Origin: Beroe ovata
Lineage: Eukaryota > Ctenophora > Nuda > Beroida > Beroidae
NCBI GenBank assembly: GCA_946803715.1
Contig: CAMPET010000023.1
Coordinates: 240,753-300,453 of the forward strand
Length of the DNA: 59,701 nt
Direction of reading: 5' to 3'
Positions within the stretch are counted from its first letter, which is position 1. The number at the start of each line of letters is the position of its first letter. The position numbers were made by a program, and so were the translations under genes. Of this stretch, positions 36,099 to 46,706 are shown in pieces. Under the pieces are notes generated by a model. That model was not told the origin of the DNA. It searched no databases and saw nothing but the letters and a program-made list of their open reading frames with translations.

Positions 36099-36209
36099 AT
36101 AGCTATTTGTCAGATTTTATCTGACCTCTGTTTCTCGCGCGCGGCGCGATCGCGGATGAAGACGCGCTCGCGCGAGAAACAGGTCAGGTAATATTTGACA
36201 AATAGCTAT
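36099..36209. mobile_element. 111-base hairpin MITE, related core
   Basis: ATAGCTATTTGTCA at 36099-36112 is exactly inverted at 36196-36209. Pairing resumes further in (CTGACCTCTGTTTCTCGCGCG with its near-inverse), so nearly the whole element folds back. The core GTTTCTCGCGCG...GCGCGAGAAAC is like the element at 35881-36004, but the termini differ. Confidence 0.9.
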
Positions 36210-38668
36210 AGCAGTGCAGCTGTGCCGGCCCCGGCGCAGTGGGCGCGTTCCTTTCTGCGCGCGCAGCACAACTTGATCAGACGTTGCCAGGCCAACCGCG
36301 CGCCGCGGCGCTCACTATAAGTATAACTAGTCATTTAAAATTTCATGCATTCTACTAGTCTAGTGAACACTGAGCAGATCAGCAATATGGCAATATGTGC
36401 CATTGTGCCTGTTCTCAGCTTATTTGCATGTGCACCAAAAAATGTTCCACGGTAAATCACCTTCATCATTTATGAGTATGATAGTATGATGAAATTTGGT
36501 ATTGATGAAATTCATCACTTTTTCTGCAAATACCATGATTTAATTGTTGCCCCTTGAGTGATTTCCAAGCGCCCCTTGTGATTTATCTTCAATCAATTAA
36601 TGCAAGCAGTGGAAACCTTAGCAATGGGCAGTGGACACCTTAGCAAAAAAGTGGTTATTTTTTGGTAATCGAGATTGTGTTGAATAAACTTTTGACAATT
36701 GCCATGGTTTCATACCATAAATATCATCTTATCTTAACATCTTATTCGGTATAAGGTTCCAAATAATAAGTCAATTGTATAAAATCGTTTGATCATGACC
36801 AGTCTGTCATTCTCTAGTTCTGCTTTTCCTAGTCTTATTTAACCACTAGAAAACCCGCCAAGTGGACGTGATACACTACCCATTGGGAAGACAGGACGTT
36901 ACTTTAGAACGACAGCTAAACATGACCTGTGATCAAAATCTAACGTACTTATTTGAACCAATGATTTTATGAAGGAGCACTTGATCAAAATTCAGCCATT
37001 TCTTCGAATAGGCACAGAAAATGGTGCTTGCCCGGTTGTCCGACTTTCTTTTGTTTCAATTTGCGCACTGTGCAGCGTATTGTTATTGCAAATAACATCG
37101 TATTTTGACCATGAGTCGAAAAGAATAACTGCAGAGCAGAAGCAACAACTCAAGAGGAATTTGACCGTTGCTCGAATAAGAANAGTGAAATTTTCAAATC
37201 GCTGTTGCAACGGCTTCTACAACATAGGCTGATATTCATTTTTGGGCGACATGTACCTCCACAGAATTCAGTAGATCATCTTTTTTACTCCTAGACCCGC
37301 AGCCCGATTCACAATTAGTACAATGTACTGTGTAGTGTACACGGAACCACTTCGCTTGTCCTGTACCTAGCTTTATCTGGTTTTACTTTATCTTAATCTA
37401 GGTAGGTATGGATGGCAATAATGAGTGCCCTCACCTATCCAGGTTCAGTAAAATGTTATAATATTAGAACCTGTCTCAGTCGTTGGGATCCTGAGACGTN
37501 AAAAAGTGATATGATCGCTCATAAAACTTTCTCTGAACCGTTTTTCAAAATTCTTTTTCAGCGGTAATGTTTGAAATTGTGTTTTCTGACGTTTCCGACC
37601 TTAACCAGACTTAACCACCGACTACTTTTTGAGATATCTTCTCTGACTAAAACATCGTTACATCAGACACTAGTGTCAGCATAAACGCGCAATTTGGCGG
37701 CGCGTCACTCGCATCATGATGAGCAGAAATCCGCGATCTCATCGAACATTAACACGCCATGTTTCAGATGAATCATTTCAGTCACTATTTACTTGTTCTG
37801 ATCTACAAATTTTACAATAGGATGTGTTGTGGAAGCAATTTCAGAGTTTCAAATTGTATTGTCATTTATATTTCGAACCGCGCCGTACGTAAAGTCACAC
37901 TGGTTATGAATTTTGCCATAATGGAACAAATTGCCGAGAAATCGGACATATGACCAAACACGCAGATGAGAAGAAATCAAAACCTTATGTATTTTGTTAT
38001 AATGACATGATACATAAGCAATTCGCAGTGTAAGAAATTAACACTATATTGTGGGAATTCACCGTAACGTGCACAGGAAGGAAAAGACGGAGTTATCATT
38101 AAGACGGTGAAATACCTTGTGATTAGTCATGAGTGATTGTCCTGTGAATCATTTCTGATGCAAACTTTTTTTCAGGGTTTTAAGAGGTTTCTTTCCCGCC
38201 TATCCGAAATCATCAGGTGATCTTGGATCACAGTTGGGTAAACTGAAATTGACATTGAGTGAAATTTTCAAATCGCTGTTGCAACGGCTTCTACAACATA
38301 GGCTGATATTCATTTTTGGGCGACATGTACCTCCACAGAATTCAGTAGATCATCTTTTTTACTCCTAGACCCGCAGCCCGATTCACAATTAGTACAATGT
38401 ACTGTGTAGTGTACACGGAACCACTTCGCTTGTCCTGTACCTAGCTTTATCTGGTTTTACTTTATCTTAATCTAGGTAGGTATGGATGGCAATAATGAGT
38501 GCCCTCACCTATCCAGGTTCAGTAAAATGTTATAATATTAGAACCTGTCTCAGTCGTTGGGATCCTGAGACGTGGTTTACACTCCAGAAAATAATTTGAT
38601 AAGGAATTTCAAATAACTATGATGAAAGGGCCTTACGAGTGAATGTCGCTGAAAGACTTGTGACTCAA

Positions 38669-38935
38669 CTGTGCAACACTGCAACACATTTGTGACTCAA
38701 CTGCGACAAAACTGTGGCACACCTGCAACACCACTACAGCAGTCAGCACACCAGCAACACACCTGCTGCAAAACTGCGACACAACTGCAACACAACTGTG
38801 ACCCGCCACTGACACAACTGCAACACACTTGTGACTCAACTGTGCTACACTGCAGCACATTTGTGACTCAACTGCGACAAAACTGTGGCACACCTGCAAC
38901 ACACCTGCTTTTCAACTGCGACAAAACTGCAACAC
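38669..38935. repeat. CTGCAACAC / GTGACTCAACTGCGAC minisatellite
   Basis: Short direct repeats of GCAACAC and CTGCGACAAAACTG, with a larger block of about 60 bases present at 38669-38729 and again at 38841-38905. All three forward frames are open over much of it because of the repeat's composition. Confidence 0.88.
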
Positions 38936-39290
38936 TTAGCATACTTTGTCAGCGACATCCGCTCATACGACCTATAAAATTTTGCATGAATGTGAACATT
39001 ATAAAATATAACGTGAAACAGATATAAAATTGTACTGGAGTGTCCCAGTTTAAACAAAATGGCTAAAGACCAACTGAGAAGGTCTTATTTGTAATTGTAA
39101 GTAAAAGTACTATAATTAAGTATAGATGGACATGTCAGCCGATAGCAGAACACTCTCATTTTTGAAAATGCTCCCATGCAAACTTCCGTCGTCCATCTAT
39201 ATATCAAATGAAAAACTACTATATTTGAGTAAATAGTTACTTACTATAATATAAATAAATTGGGTTAGGTAAATATGAGATGAGTAAAAT

Positions 39291-39595
39291 ACTAAACCCT
39301 GACCGAGACTTATTACGAAATTTTCACCCCAGCAAGGTGTCAGGTACCACGGAGGCATAGACTAAACCCAGACTGGGACTACGAAATGTTTTAGTGTTTA
39401 TGTTTATAAATTATCACCTCGACAAGGTGTCAGTACCTCAAAGGTATAGACTAAACCCTGACCGAGACTTATTACGAAATTTTCACCCCAGCAAGGTGTC
39501 AGGTACCACGGAGGCATAGACTAAACCCAGACTGGGACTACGAAATGTTTTAGTGTTTATGTTTATAAATTATCGTCTCGACAGGGTGTCAGTAC
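39291..39595. repeat. two tandem copies of an about 160-base repeat next to a transposase ORF
   Basis: The block from ACTAAACCCTGACCGAGACT to ATTATC(A/G) occurs twice. Inside each copy an about 80-base half-unit is repeated in diverged form (AAGGTGTCAG(G)TACC). It lies just downstream of the stop of the minus-strand ORF at 39628 and may be a subterminal repeat of that element. Confidence 0.85.
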
Positions 39596-39627
39596 GGTAA
39601 TAAACCAATCGTGAGTATAATGAAAGA

Positions 39628-41566
39628 CTAAGTCTGAGAGTTGCCAATGTCATGAATTGCTTTGTATAGGGAATTTTTCTCGAGAGCAGCTTCGATTTCA
39701 ACGAAATTAAGGACTTTGTAGTGGACTTTCTCTCGGCCTTTTGCCGGGACTAACTCAATATTAGGATCTAAATCAACTACTTGACAAGGTGAAACATGGT
39801 ATGTGCTCTTACTTCTCAAAACAAAGACTCTAGCATCATCCTTCTTACCCTTTCTAACTAAGAAGCGTACTTGGAAACAACTAGAACTCAATCCATGATT
39901 GAAATCCTTACTATCATCACACTCAGAGCAGGACTTCATGTCAAACTTGTTTGTCACAATACCGAGATACCATGGCTCATCATCGCCAGAAAAGAAACAT
40001 GCAACATAGTCGGTGACATTTATTCTATCTAGACTCTCTAATACTCGATTCTTGGCAACTACTGAATTAACTCCATCCCTATGTGGATATTTCATCATTT
40101 CCTGGTGATGCAATTTCGCTCTCTCAACAATAGACTGAACATCAACATCAGAAAAGAGGGTGTGATCGGATGATGGCTTAACAATACATTTCAAGTTTTC
40201 TACCAAAGTGCATGTAGGATAGTTTATGAATTTCTTAGTTATTTTGCACAAAAACTTTGACTTGAACAAGTTCTCATCTACACAATGATTAGCATTTAGT
40301 ACTACTTTCTGATACTTGATTTCATTGAATAAAATCTTACACTGTTCACCCTCTGACAGAGAAGATATAGCATGCATAAGTCTGTCTACATCAGAAGGAG
40401 AGCAGGAAGGACCACCGTGGAGCTTGACGGACTCAACTAATTTTCGCTTCTTTTCCAAATGCTTCTCCTTCTCACCCACTAATTTCAAGTACTTTTGCTT
40501 TTGCTCATTTTTCAACTTCTCTTGATCAACTTCAATGCATTGCAAGGCGAATTTAACCTGCTGGGACTTTCTGTTTTCCTTTCTCAGGTTTTGGAAAGTG
40601 GTGTCATCCATACTCAAAAGTTTTTCTATGAATGGACTCGACTTGATGACTTGTTTATTAGAGTGGTATGATATGTTTGCGGTTTGAGCTCCTGCAATTG
40701 ACTGTCTAGTAGTTCCAACACTATGTTCAACTGTTAATGCAGTGGTCGGGACACATGCAAGTTTAGATGGATCTGAAAGATGCAACTCCTTGACTACTGA
40801 ATTTTGGTCAATATAGAACTTACTCACTTGCCTTTTCAAAGCAATGACAAACTCTTCACAAAACAGTGGCATTATAGCTCGTATAACATCTACGTTAATA
40901 TTGTAATCATTGTGATTTGAGATTTTCTCAAATATGTGCTCAAACATATAAACATAGGTCTTATTAGATATGTTAGATATACTAGAAAACTCATCTAAGC
41001 AAGACAGTCTAGCTGGCTCAAGCAGGGGGTTAGGGTCAAGTGCTAAACTTTTCAACTGCTCAATCAACTTAGGGTAATATCTCAAAAGCTCCTCATGACT
41101 TAGGTTGTTATACCCATATTGAGTTTCAGCACCAATTGCTACTAGGAATGGCCCCAGCACATGATAAAGAATGAGACTCATAGCTAACAAGATTTCATGG
41201 AACATTGGACAGGCCATGTATGTTGTACAAGACTGGAACATCCGATTAGCTTTGTATGTAGTATCAAAGAAGGTTTTCATATCCTCAAAATTAAATGCCA
41301 AAATAAAGGCCATTTCCGAGTACTTGCCAAACCGTGATGACTTAGGGTTGAAAAACATGTTCCTGTCATTCTTGTGATCGATTTGGGCTAGGAAACTTTG
41401 AAATTCCGATTTACATGCCCACTCTTCATTCTTTTTAGACTGGCCAACATTGAGGAAAATAGCACGTAACATGGTAAGGATAACTGAATTAGTTTTCTTG
41501 AAAAAACTTTTGTTGAAGTCTCTCACAACATGGGTCGTAATATCCATAAATTTTTCTATATGTAAC
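39628..41566 (-). CDS. transposase-like protein, C-terminal part (unclassified)
   Basis: About 645 residues open on the minus strand up to the N at 41567. I do not recognise the family with certainty. Visible features are a helical region with RFGKYSEMAFILAFNFEDM, then YHVLGPFLVAIGAE, a Lys/Glu-rich coiled-coil segment (QEKLKNEQKQKYLKLVGEKE), and a C-terminal part with YVACFFSGDDEPWYLGIV and STYHVSPCQVVDLDP that looks like a small beta-barrel. Large proteins with this layout are common as uncharacterised, repeat-derived ORFs in sponge, cnidarian and placozoan genomes; that comparison is from memory. The only break seen is the N at its 5' end. It probably continues the ORF at 42497-43357. Confidence 0.6.
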
Positions 41567-41567
41567 N

Positions 41568-42495
41568 ACTTTAAAATAAAGAACGCTAGATGCCGCGGAC
41601 AAACACAACCAAATCTCATTTGGTTTTGGGAAAAATACAATAATACAATTAAACAATTTGTGTTATGGATATGCGTTAGATTGTGCTTGTATAATTATAT
41701 TACTGTTTCAAATCACAATAATATGGAATAACGGATATCGATCTGAGTCAAACTAAAGAGATGGCCTATTGGGCAAGGGCATTGGCACCGGTGATCAGCT
41801 TTTGAAAAATTAACTACATTGCATTTGCATTATTGCAATCATGATTATTATAGTAGAGTATTAGTAGTAAATTATTTTTATATCATCTGACAATCTGATC
41901 TGACCCGAGCACTATAGGCACCCCCGGAACTGGGGTGCGCGATATTCGGCGGTCGCGCGCGACGTATAAGTCTCATATGCACGGATCGACTAAATCACGC
42001 GTAGCGCCGCGCATATCAAATATACTCAAATTCTTTTTTGTTACCGAGATTTGTAATTTTAACAAAACTTGGCGAATGATGAATTGTTGGAATAACAGAT
42101 GAATGGATGATTTTAATGATGCATTCTCATACTCCTTTTTTTGAAAATGAAGCAAATCTCAAGCTGAGAGTAAGATACTTCTGGCAATTGAAGACCTATC
42201 TCTTCATACTTAATGCTGCATTCCTCTAATAGAAATATGAATGCTTTTTGAATGTTATAAGTTTGCAGATGACGGAAGTGTATCAGTGGTTGGTAAAGAT
42301 GCTGCAGAATGTTCAGCTGTTATGCAGAAAGTGTGTGATTACATCAATAATTGGTGCAAACTATGGAGACTCGTAATTAACTGTGATGAAGGGAAAACTG
42401 AAATTCTCATCATTAGGCCAAAGAACCCGTCCAATGACCTTACTCATGCTGCAAAAATAGTCATAGGTATGAAAGAACTCTGCTTTGTTATGAAG
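41568..42495. other. 928-base block between two Ns, splitting the transposase ORF
   Basis: Single Ns at 41567 and 42496 bound this block. The minus-strand ORF is open up to each N from outside, but not through the block. The block holds an unrelated reverse-transcriptase fragment on the plus strand and a CpG-rich stretch near 41938-42015. It looks like a separate contig placed inside the element, though a real nested insertion is possible. Confidence 0.7.
42241..42495 (+). pseudogene. reverse-transcriptase fragment of a retroelement
   Basis: The 85-codon fragment includes KFADDGSVSV, an RT catalytic box of the (F/Y)xDD type, followed at the usual distance by INNWCKLWRLVINCDEGKTEIL. In non-LTR retrotransposon RTs this pairing (xADD, then a WC...N..KT(E/K)) is standard. 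No start, no upstream fingers domain and no endonuclease are present, and the frame ends at the N at 42496. It is a truncated copy. Confidence 0.8.
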
Positions 42496-42496
42496 N

Positions 42497-43357
42497 TGTT
42501 AAAACTGTGATCTTAGATTCATGTGTTTCAATATCACTTTTCAACACCTTGATTTCTTCTTGAAGCAAATCAATTTCATTATTCTTCAAAGTTGTGAGTT
42601 CACAACTTGAAAGCTTCAGCTTTTTCAACTCCTCCTTAAGTGTTGTTATCCTTCTTTTCATCTTCCATTTAGTACTCCTAGTAATGGATACTAATGAATT
42701 TGCAATAGGCCGTTTGGGAAGAGATGCCTTCAAATTCATTGCCTTTGTCTTCACTTTTGGAGGCTTTGGGGATTCACAAGGTGCACCCACAGTATTTCTC
42801 TGATTTGTGTCGGAATTTCGTGTCAAGACTTTTGTCAGAGAAACATGATTACTTAGTAGAAAAGATGGGCAAAAATCACTAGATAAAAATGTGCTTTCCA
42901 ACAGAAATGAGGTACCCAAACTATATGCACTGTTTCTAAGTTTATGGGAAATTTGGTGGTAAACTGTTTTCAAATTCATTTGATTCCAGCCATTGCTGCT
43001 GAAACAACCGTTCAAAATTTCGACTAACTGAATTCTATTGAGATAAAAACCATATTTAGTTGACAGTATCTCAGTTTTTCGTTTGAGACTAATAAACTTC
43101 AGGCAAGATGAATTTTTATCAAGACCAAGTTTAGATGCTGCCAAATTTCTCAAACGGAAGCTCTGACTTACTCCATTTCGATCAAAAAACAGTGACATAA
43201 GCCCGAACACAATATTGACTGTGATATGAGTTGGTTCAAGTGACTTCCAAAATTTGGGATCAAACACATCAACAATTTTCTCAGGGACATTGCAAATTTC
43301 GCTCAGATTTCGTTTCAGGTCCTGAAATAGACTATCTTCTGCTTCCAAGGTGTCCAT
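42497..43357 (-). CDS. transposase-like protein, N-terminal part (unclassified)
   Basis: 287 residues from ATG 43357, open to the N at 42496. The first 140 residues are rich in hydrophobic helices (ITVNIVFGLMSLFFDRNGV). Residues about 190-230 are basic (KPPKVKTKAMNLKASLPKRP), and the last 60 are a Lys/Glu/Leu coiled coil (TTLKEELKKLKLSS). I do not recognise a named domain. It most likely forms one protein of about 930 residues with the ORF at 39628-41566. It could instead be a separate partner protein of the element. Confidence 0.5.
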
Positions 43358-44468
43358 AATGTCACTTTTTTCGAACGTAAATCGTGAATCAAAGGGACGT
43401 GCAAACGTTAATTTCGTGTAAAATTCGAACAGATTGCGACCGATAAATTTCTAGTTACAACGCATTCAACAATTCGCAATACGTATTATTAGCGCTCGAT
43501 TTGCGCCTATCTCGAAATTGTTCAAGAACGCGCGCGCGTTTTGAAGTAACTTTTGTTTCCATTTTTGTGCGCGGCGCGCGTCGCGATGGGCGCTCGTGCG
43601 CCAACCTGTCCGAAAAAAATTTTCAAACAAGAACGCCGTCTTGCTCAGAAAAATGAGACGATCATTTTGCTACCAAATTTGTTGGACTTTGAGACATCAA
43701 GTTTTTGGTGTGACCTCCCTAATTTCAGAGCTTTCCCCTTCCTCCACATCCATCTCCTCGCTTCCCTCCTCATCTATCTTCAGATCTGCCCCTTCTCTCC
43801 TCATCCAAGTTCTCCCCTCTCTCCTCATCCAACTTCACCCCTCTCTCTCCTCATTTACTCCCCCTCTCTCATCATCCAATTTCAGAACTTCTCCCCTCTC
43901 TTTTCATTCAGCTTCTCCCTAGCTCCCTCTCTCTTCATTCAATTCTATATCTTCTCCCCTCCCTCCTCATCTATCTTCAGGACTGCCCCCTCCCTCCTCA
44001 TCCAACCTATCCCTCCCTCCATATCCAACTTCAAATCTTCTCCCCTCCCTCCCCATCCAACATCTCCCCTCCGTGAGTCCCTCATCACTATAAACTCTAT
44101 CAACTATATAACTCTCCCCTCGTCCTCAGTCCCTATCCGAGACTGAGGATATATTCGATGTTTCTTGACTTGTTTCACATTCTTACAATATCAGTGGTGA
44201 TTATTGCTTAGTTTGACAGTTTCAGGTAGACTGAAGAGCACGTCTGTGGACAGAGTCAATGTATGTGTGTTGGTGTGTATGGCTTTTCCTTATCCGACTT
44301 CTCTCCCCTCATCNTATTGTTAATTATTGTCAAATCTTCAACCAAATATTTTCATGAAAATGAATATTTCAAAAAAGAAAGATTCTTTTGAGACATCAGT
44401 TCTATTTAAGGTAGGACTATCTATGCAGTGAAAGGCATGGGGTGCTATTAGTGGTAGACTGTGGAGGC
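43358..44468. other. CpG-rich spot, CT-rich repeat and 5' region of the TIGAR-like gene
   Basis: 43490-43600 is CGCG-rich. 43730-44075 is a long pyrimidine-rich imperfect repeat (CTCCTCATCCAACTTC and variants). Its forward ORF is low complexity and I do not count it as a gene. A single N is at 44314. No promoter motif is clear. Confidence 0.7.
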
Positions 44469-45338
44469 ATGAAATTGAACTTATATGTCGTAAGACATGG
44501 ACAGACACATGCAAATGTGAAGTGTGTTCTGCAAGGTCACGAGGATTCACCTTTGACTGCTCTCGGTGTGCAGTGTTCTGCCAACACTGGTGAAGCTCTA
44601 CAAGATATAGTATTTGATGAGGTTAATTCTTCCTTCTTTTGTCCTTTGTGATGCTATTTCGTTAATTTGGCGTTGCTGAAATAGATGCTGACTGCTGTTA
44701 GTCCTTATGAATAATGCTTATCTGACAAATCTTCAGATATTCTGTAGTGACCTTGGTCGTGCTAAAGACACACTTCAGCAAATTGGAAATAAATCTGCTG
44801 ATTCTGCTAAGTATGATAAGAGGTTGAGAGAAAGAGACTATGGACCATGGGCAGGAAAGTTATGGTCTGAGTATACCAAAACTGTTGCTAAAACCAATAC
44901 ATCCCTTCCTGGTGTAGAGTCAGATGATCAGCTTCTTGAGAGGTATATTGGCGCCTCAATTCTCAAATATCACCAATTTCATGCTCAGATTTTAGCATTT
45001 ATGAGGTAGGCTTAGTGACCTTAATTTCTTTCAGATGGTGTGATTTCTTCTCTGAAACACTATCAAATCATGTCAAGAGGAGAAAAAACAGAACAAAGCA
45101 GTTGTCACAAGAAAACATGCTCTTGGTTACACATGGTGGAATGATCAGGACAATAACACGTCATCTGCTCCAGTTTTCACCTCGACCTTTGGGACTCAAC
45201 TTGAACAAGTGCTGTATTAGCAACAATAGTATTTCTCAATTTGAACTGGAGCTGGATGATTCTGATAGCCTTGTTACCACTCCTACTAATTGTGATGTAA
45301 TCAAGGTCTTTGACTGCAAGCATCTTGCAAACAAATAA
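44469..45338 (+). CDS. histidine phosphatase, TIGAR-like
   Basis: Three exons (44469-44621, 44737-44942, 45035-45338), 220 residues. This is the phosphoglycerate-mutase superfamily: the catalytic motif VVRHGQTHAN puts the phospho-accepting His at residue 10. The segment IFCSDLGRAKDT and RLRERDYGPWAGK match the core, and LLVTHGGMIR supplies the second His (about 153). Human TIGAR, a fructose-2,6-bisphosphatase, has the same spacing (FSSDLMRTKQT, RLRERKYGVVEGK). This protein lacks the about 50-residue insertion of human TIGAR. Substrate is inferred. A longer in-frame leader exists upstream of the chosen ATG, but the motif position favours 44469. Confidence 0.88.
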
Positions 45339-45791
45339 CTCTTATCATCGATATGACATCTTAAATCATTGATAAGCAATGGAAGTTCTAACTTTCAATT
45401 CAACGTTAAGAGCATTGAGGACTGAAGATAAAGAAGTTTCCTATTTCGAGTCTGGATTACCAGCTCACCAAAGTATCAAATAGTATAGAAAATGCACTTT
45501 CTCAACTTTCATTGAATCTATTTACCATTTAGATTGTTCAATGAACAATCAATGACAGAAAATAACTAATCCTAATCTTTTTAAGTTTTATTATGCATAG
45601 TATGCTATCAAATACTGATCTATTATCTAATCCACTGACTTTCTCGTTTCATATAATTTCATTTTCATCTGAAATGTTGGTATTTCATTGCTTTATCAGA
45701 TATTTCAAACTTCTCATAAATCACCATATATGATTCAGATATTATCCACAACTTACCACTTAAATCCACTATAACTGCGACTCAGCGTCCA
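45339..45791. other. intergenic, AT-rich
   Basis: Should hold the TIGAR-like 3' UTR and the promoter of the ribosomal protein gene. I see no clear AATAAA, repeat or further exon. Confidence 0.5.
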
Positions 45792-46412
45792 ATGGCACAG
45801 CAAATACTGAAGCGGGCTACCCATGTCACTCAAATGCTTAACAAGACGGTTGAGAACAGGATAGCAGCCATTCTCAGACCCTATCTCTCCTCTCTGTTAC
45901 CACTGAATGAACCACATGGTCCTCAGAACCACTCTACACTCAATCACCACAACGACCCAACTCAGAACTTCAACGTCTCCATGTTGCTCAGCAAGCGTCG
46001 TCAAGGTGACAAGATGACGTCAGAATATGTTAACGAGGAGAACCTAGGTTATTGGCAGAGGTCAGATAGAGATGTTAAGAATGATATTGTCATAGATTTC
46101 GAAGCCGAGTGTCCCTGGTGGATGAGAGCAAGGAAAGGGAAGGAATGGCGGCCAGCTATACCACGCTTCATTGAAGGGGTTATAGTTGAATTAACCACAC
46201 GGAAACCCATTAAACCCAACTCCGGGAACAGGAAGATTGCCAAGGTTCAGGTTAAGATAGCCGGTCAGTCTAAGGTGGTTTCCGCTCGAATACCGGGGGA
46301 AAACAACACACTCCAGCTGCATCACAGAGTACTGGTTCAATGGGGTCGAGCCCGGAACCTGCCACATGTGAAGTTCGTCATCGTGAGAGGGTACCTGGAT
46401 GCGCAGTACTGA
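45792..46412 (+). CDS. MRPS12: mitochondrial ribosomal protein S12 (uS12m)
   Basis: Single exon, 206 residues; human MRPS12 has 138. The C-terminal 75 residues match uS12: KPIKPNSGNRKIAKVQVK corresponds to bacterial KPNSALRKVCRVRL, then SARIPGENNTLQLHHRVLVQ and LPHVKFVIVRGYLDAQY correspond to YIGGEGHNLQEHSVILI and LPGVRYHTVRGALD. The N-terminal 130 residues are not recognisable as uS12 and include a His/Asn-rich part (NHSTLNHHNDPTQNFN). The block that normally carries PQKRG is replaced by a divergent sequence. The start region (AQQILKRATHVTQML) is basic and Asp/Glu-free, fitting a mitochondrial import signal. Role: small-subunit decoding centre. Confidence 0.82.
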   Translation: MAQQILKRATHVTQMLNKTVENRIAAILRPYLSSLLPLNEPHGPQNHSTLNHHNDPTQNFNVSMLLSKRRQGDKMTSEYVNEENLGYWQRSDRDVKNDIVIDFEAECPWWMRARKGKEWRPAIPRFIEGVIVELTTRKPIKPNSGNRKIAKVQVKIAGQSKVVSARIPGENNTLQLHHRVLVQWGRARNLPHVKFVIVRGYLDAQY

Positions 46413-46706
46413 TTGGGGGACAATGCAACTGTTGCCTGGTAACACTGTCAGTTTTGTCACTTGGCAACTCTCCTGATAGGGACATGGCGGCTTGGTACCA
46501 CTGTTACCATGGAATAGATCCGTGAAATGGAACTTTTGTTATCTGAATCTGTAGTTAGGAGTGATTTCCTGAGAATAGACTGATATTCTGAGAATATTCA
46601 ATCACAGTGAAGTCGATCTTGTCTTCGTCTACCTAATAATGTACGATTGATATTGATCGTCGGATGACCATTTCTAAAAACTAACTCTCCTCTGCACCAA
46701 AGTTAC

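Larger units (their letters stand above)
36210..39627. other. accessory region with repeats and assembly duplicates
   Basis: No convincing gene. 37184-37499 is flanked by single Ns and is a base-for-base copy, by eye, of 38258-38573. 38669-38910 holds repeated CTGCAACACA / GTGACTCAACTGCGACAAAA units. 39296-39592 holds two copies of an about 160-base repeat. An AT-rich ORF at 36969-37183 runs into the N and resembles nothing I know. Confidence 0.7.

Noticed and set aside
36969-37232. AT-rich ORF ending at the N at 37183
   Set aside because: No motif or family recognised, and it runs through an assembly join.
38669-38935. CRISPR-like array
   Set aside because: Repeats are short, diverged and without unique spacers, in an animal genome. 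It is a minisatellite.
43553-44146. 197-codon forward ORF before the TIGAR-like gene
   Set aside because: Low-complexity Ser/Pro/Phe/Leu protein produced by a CT-rich repeat, with no family signal.
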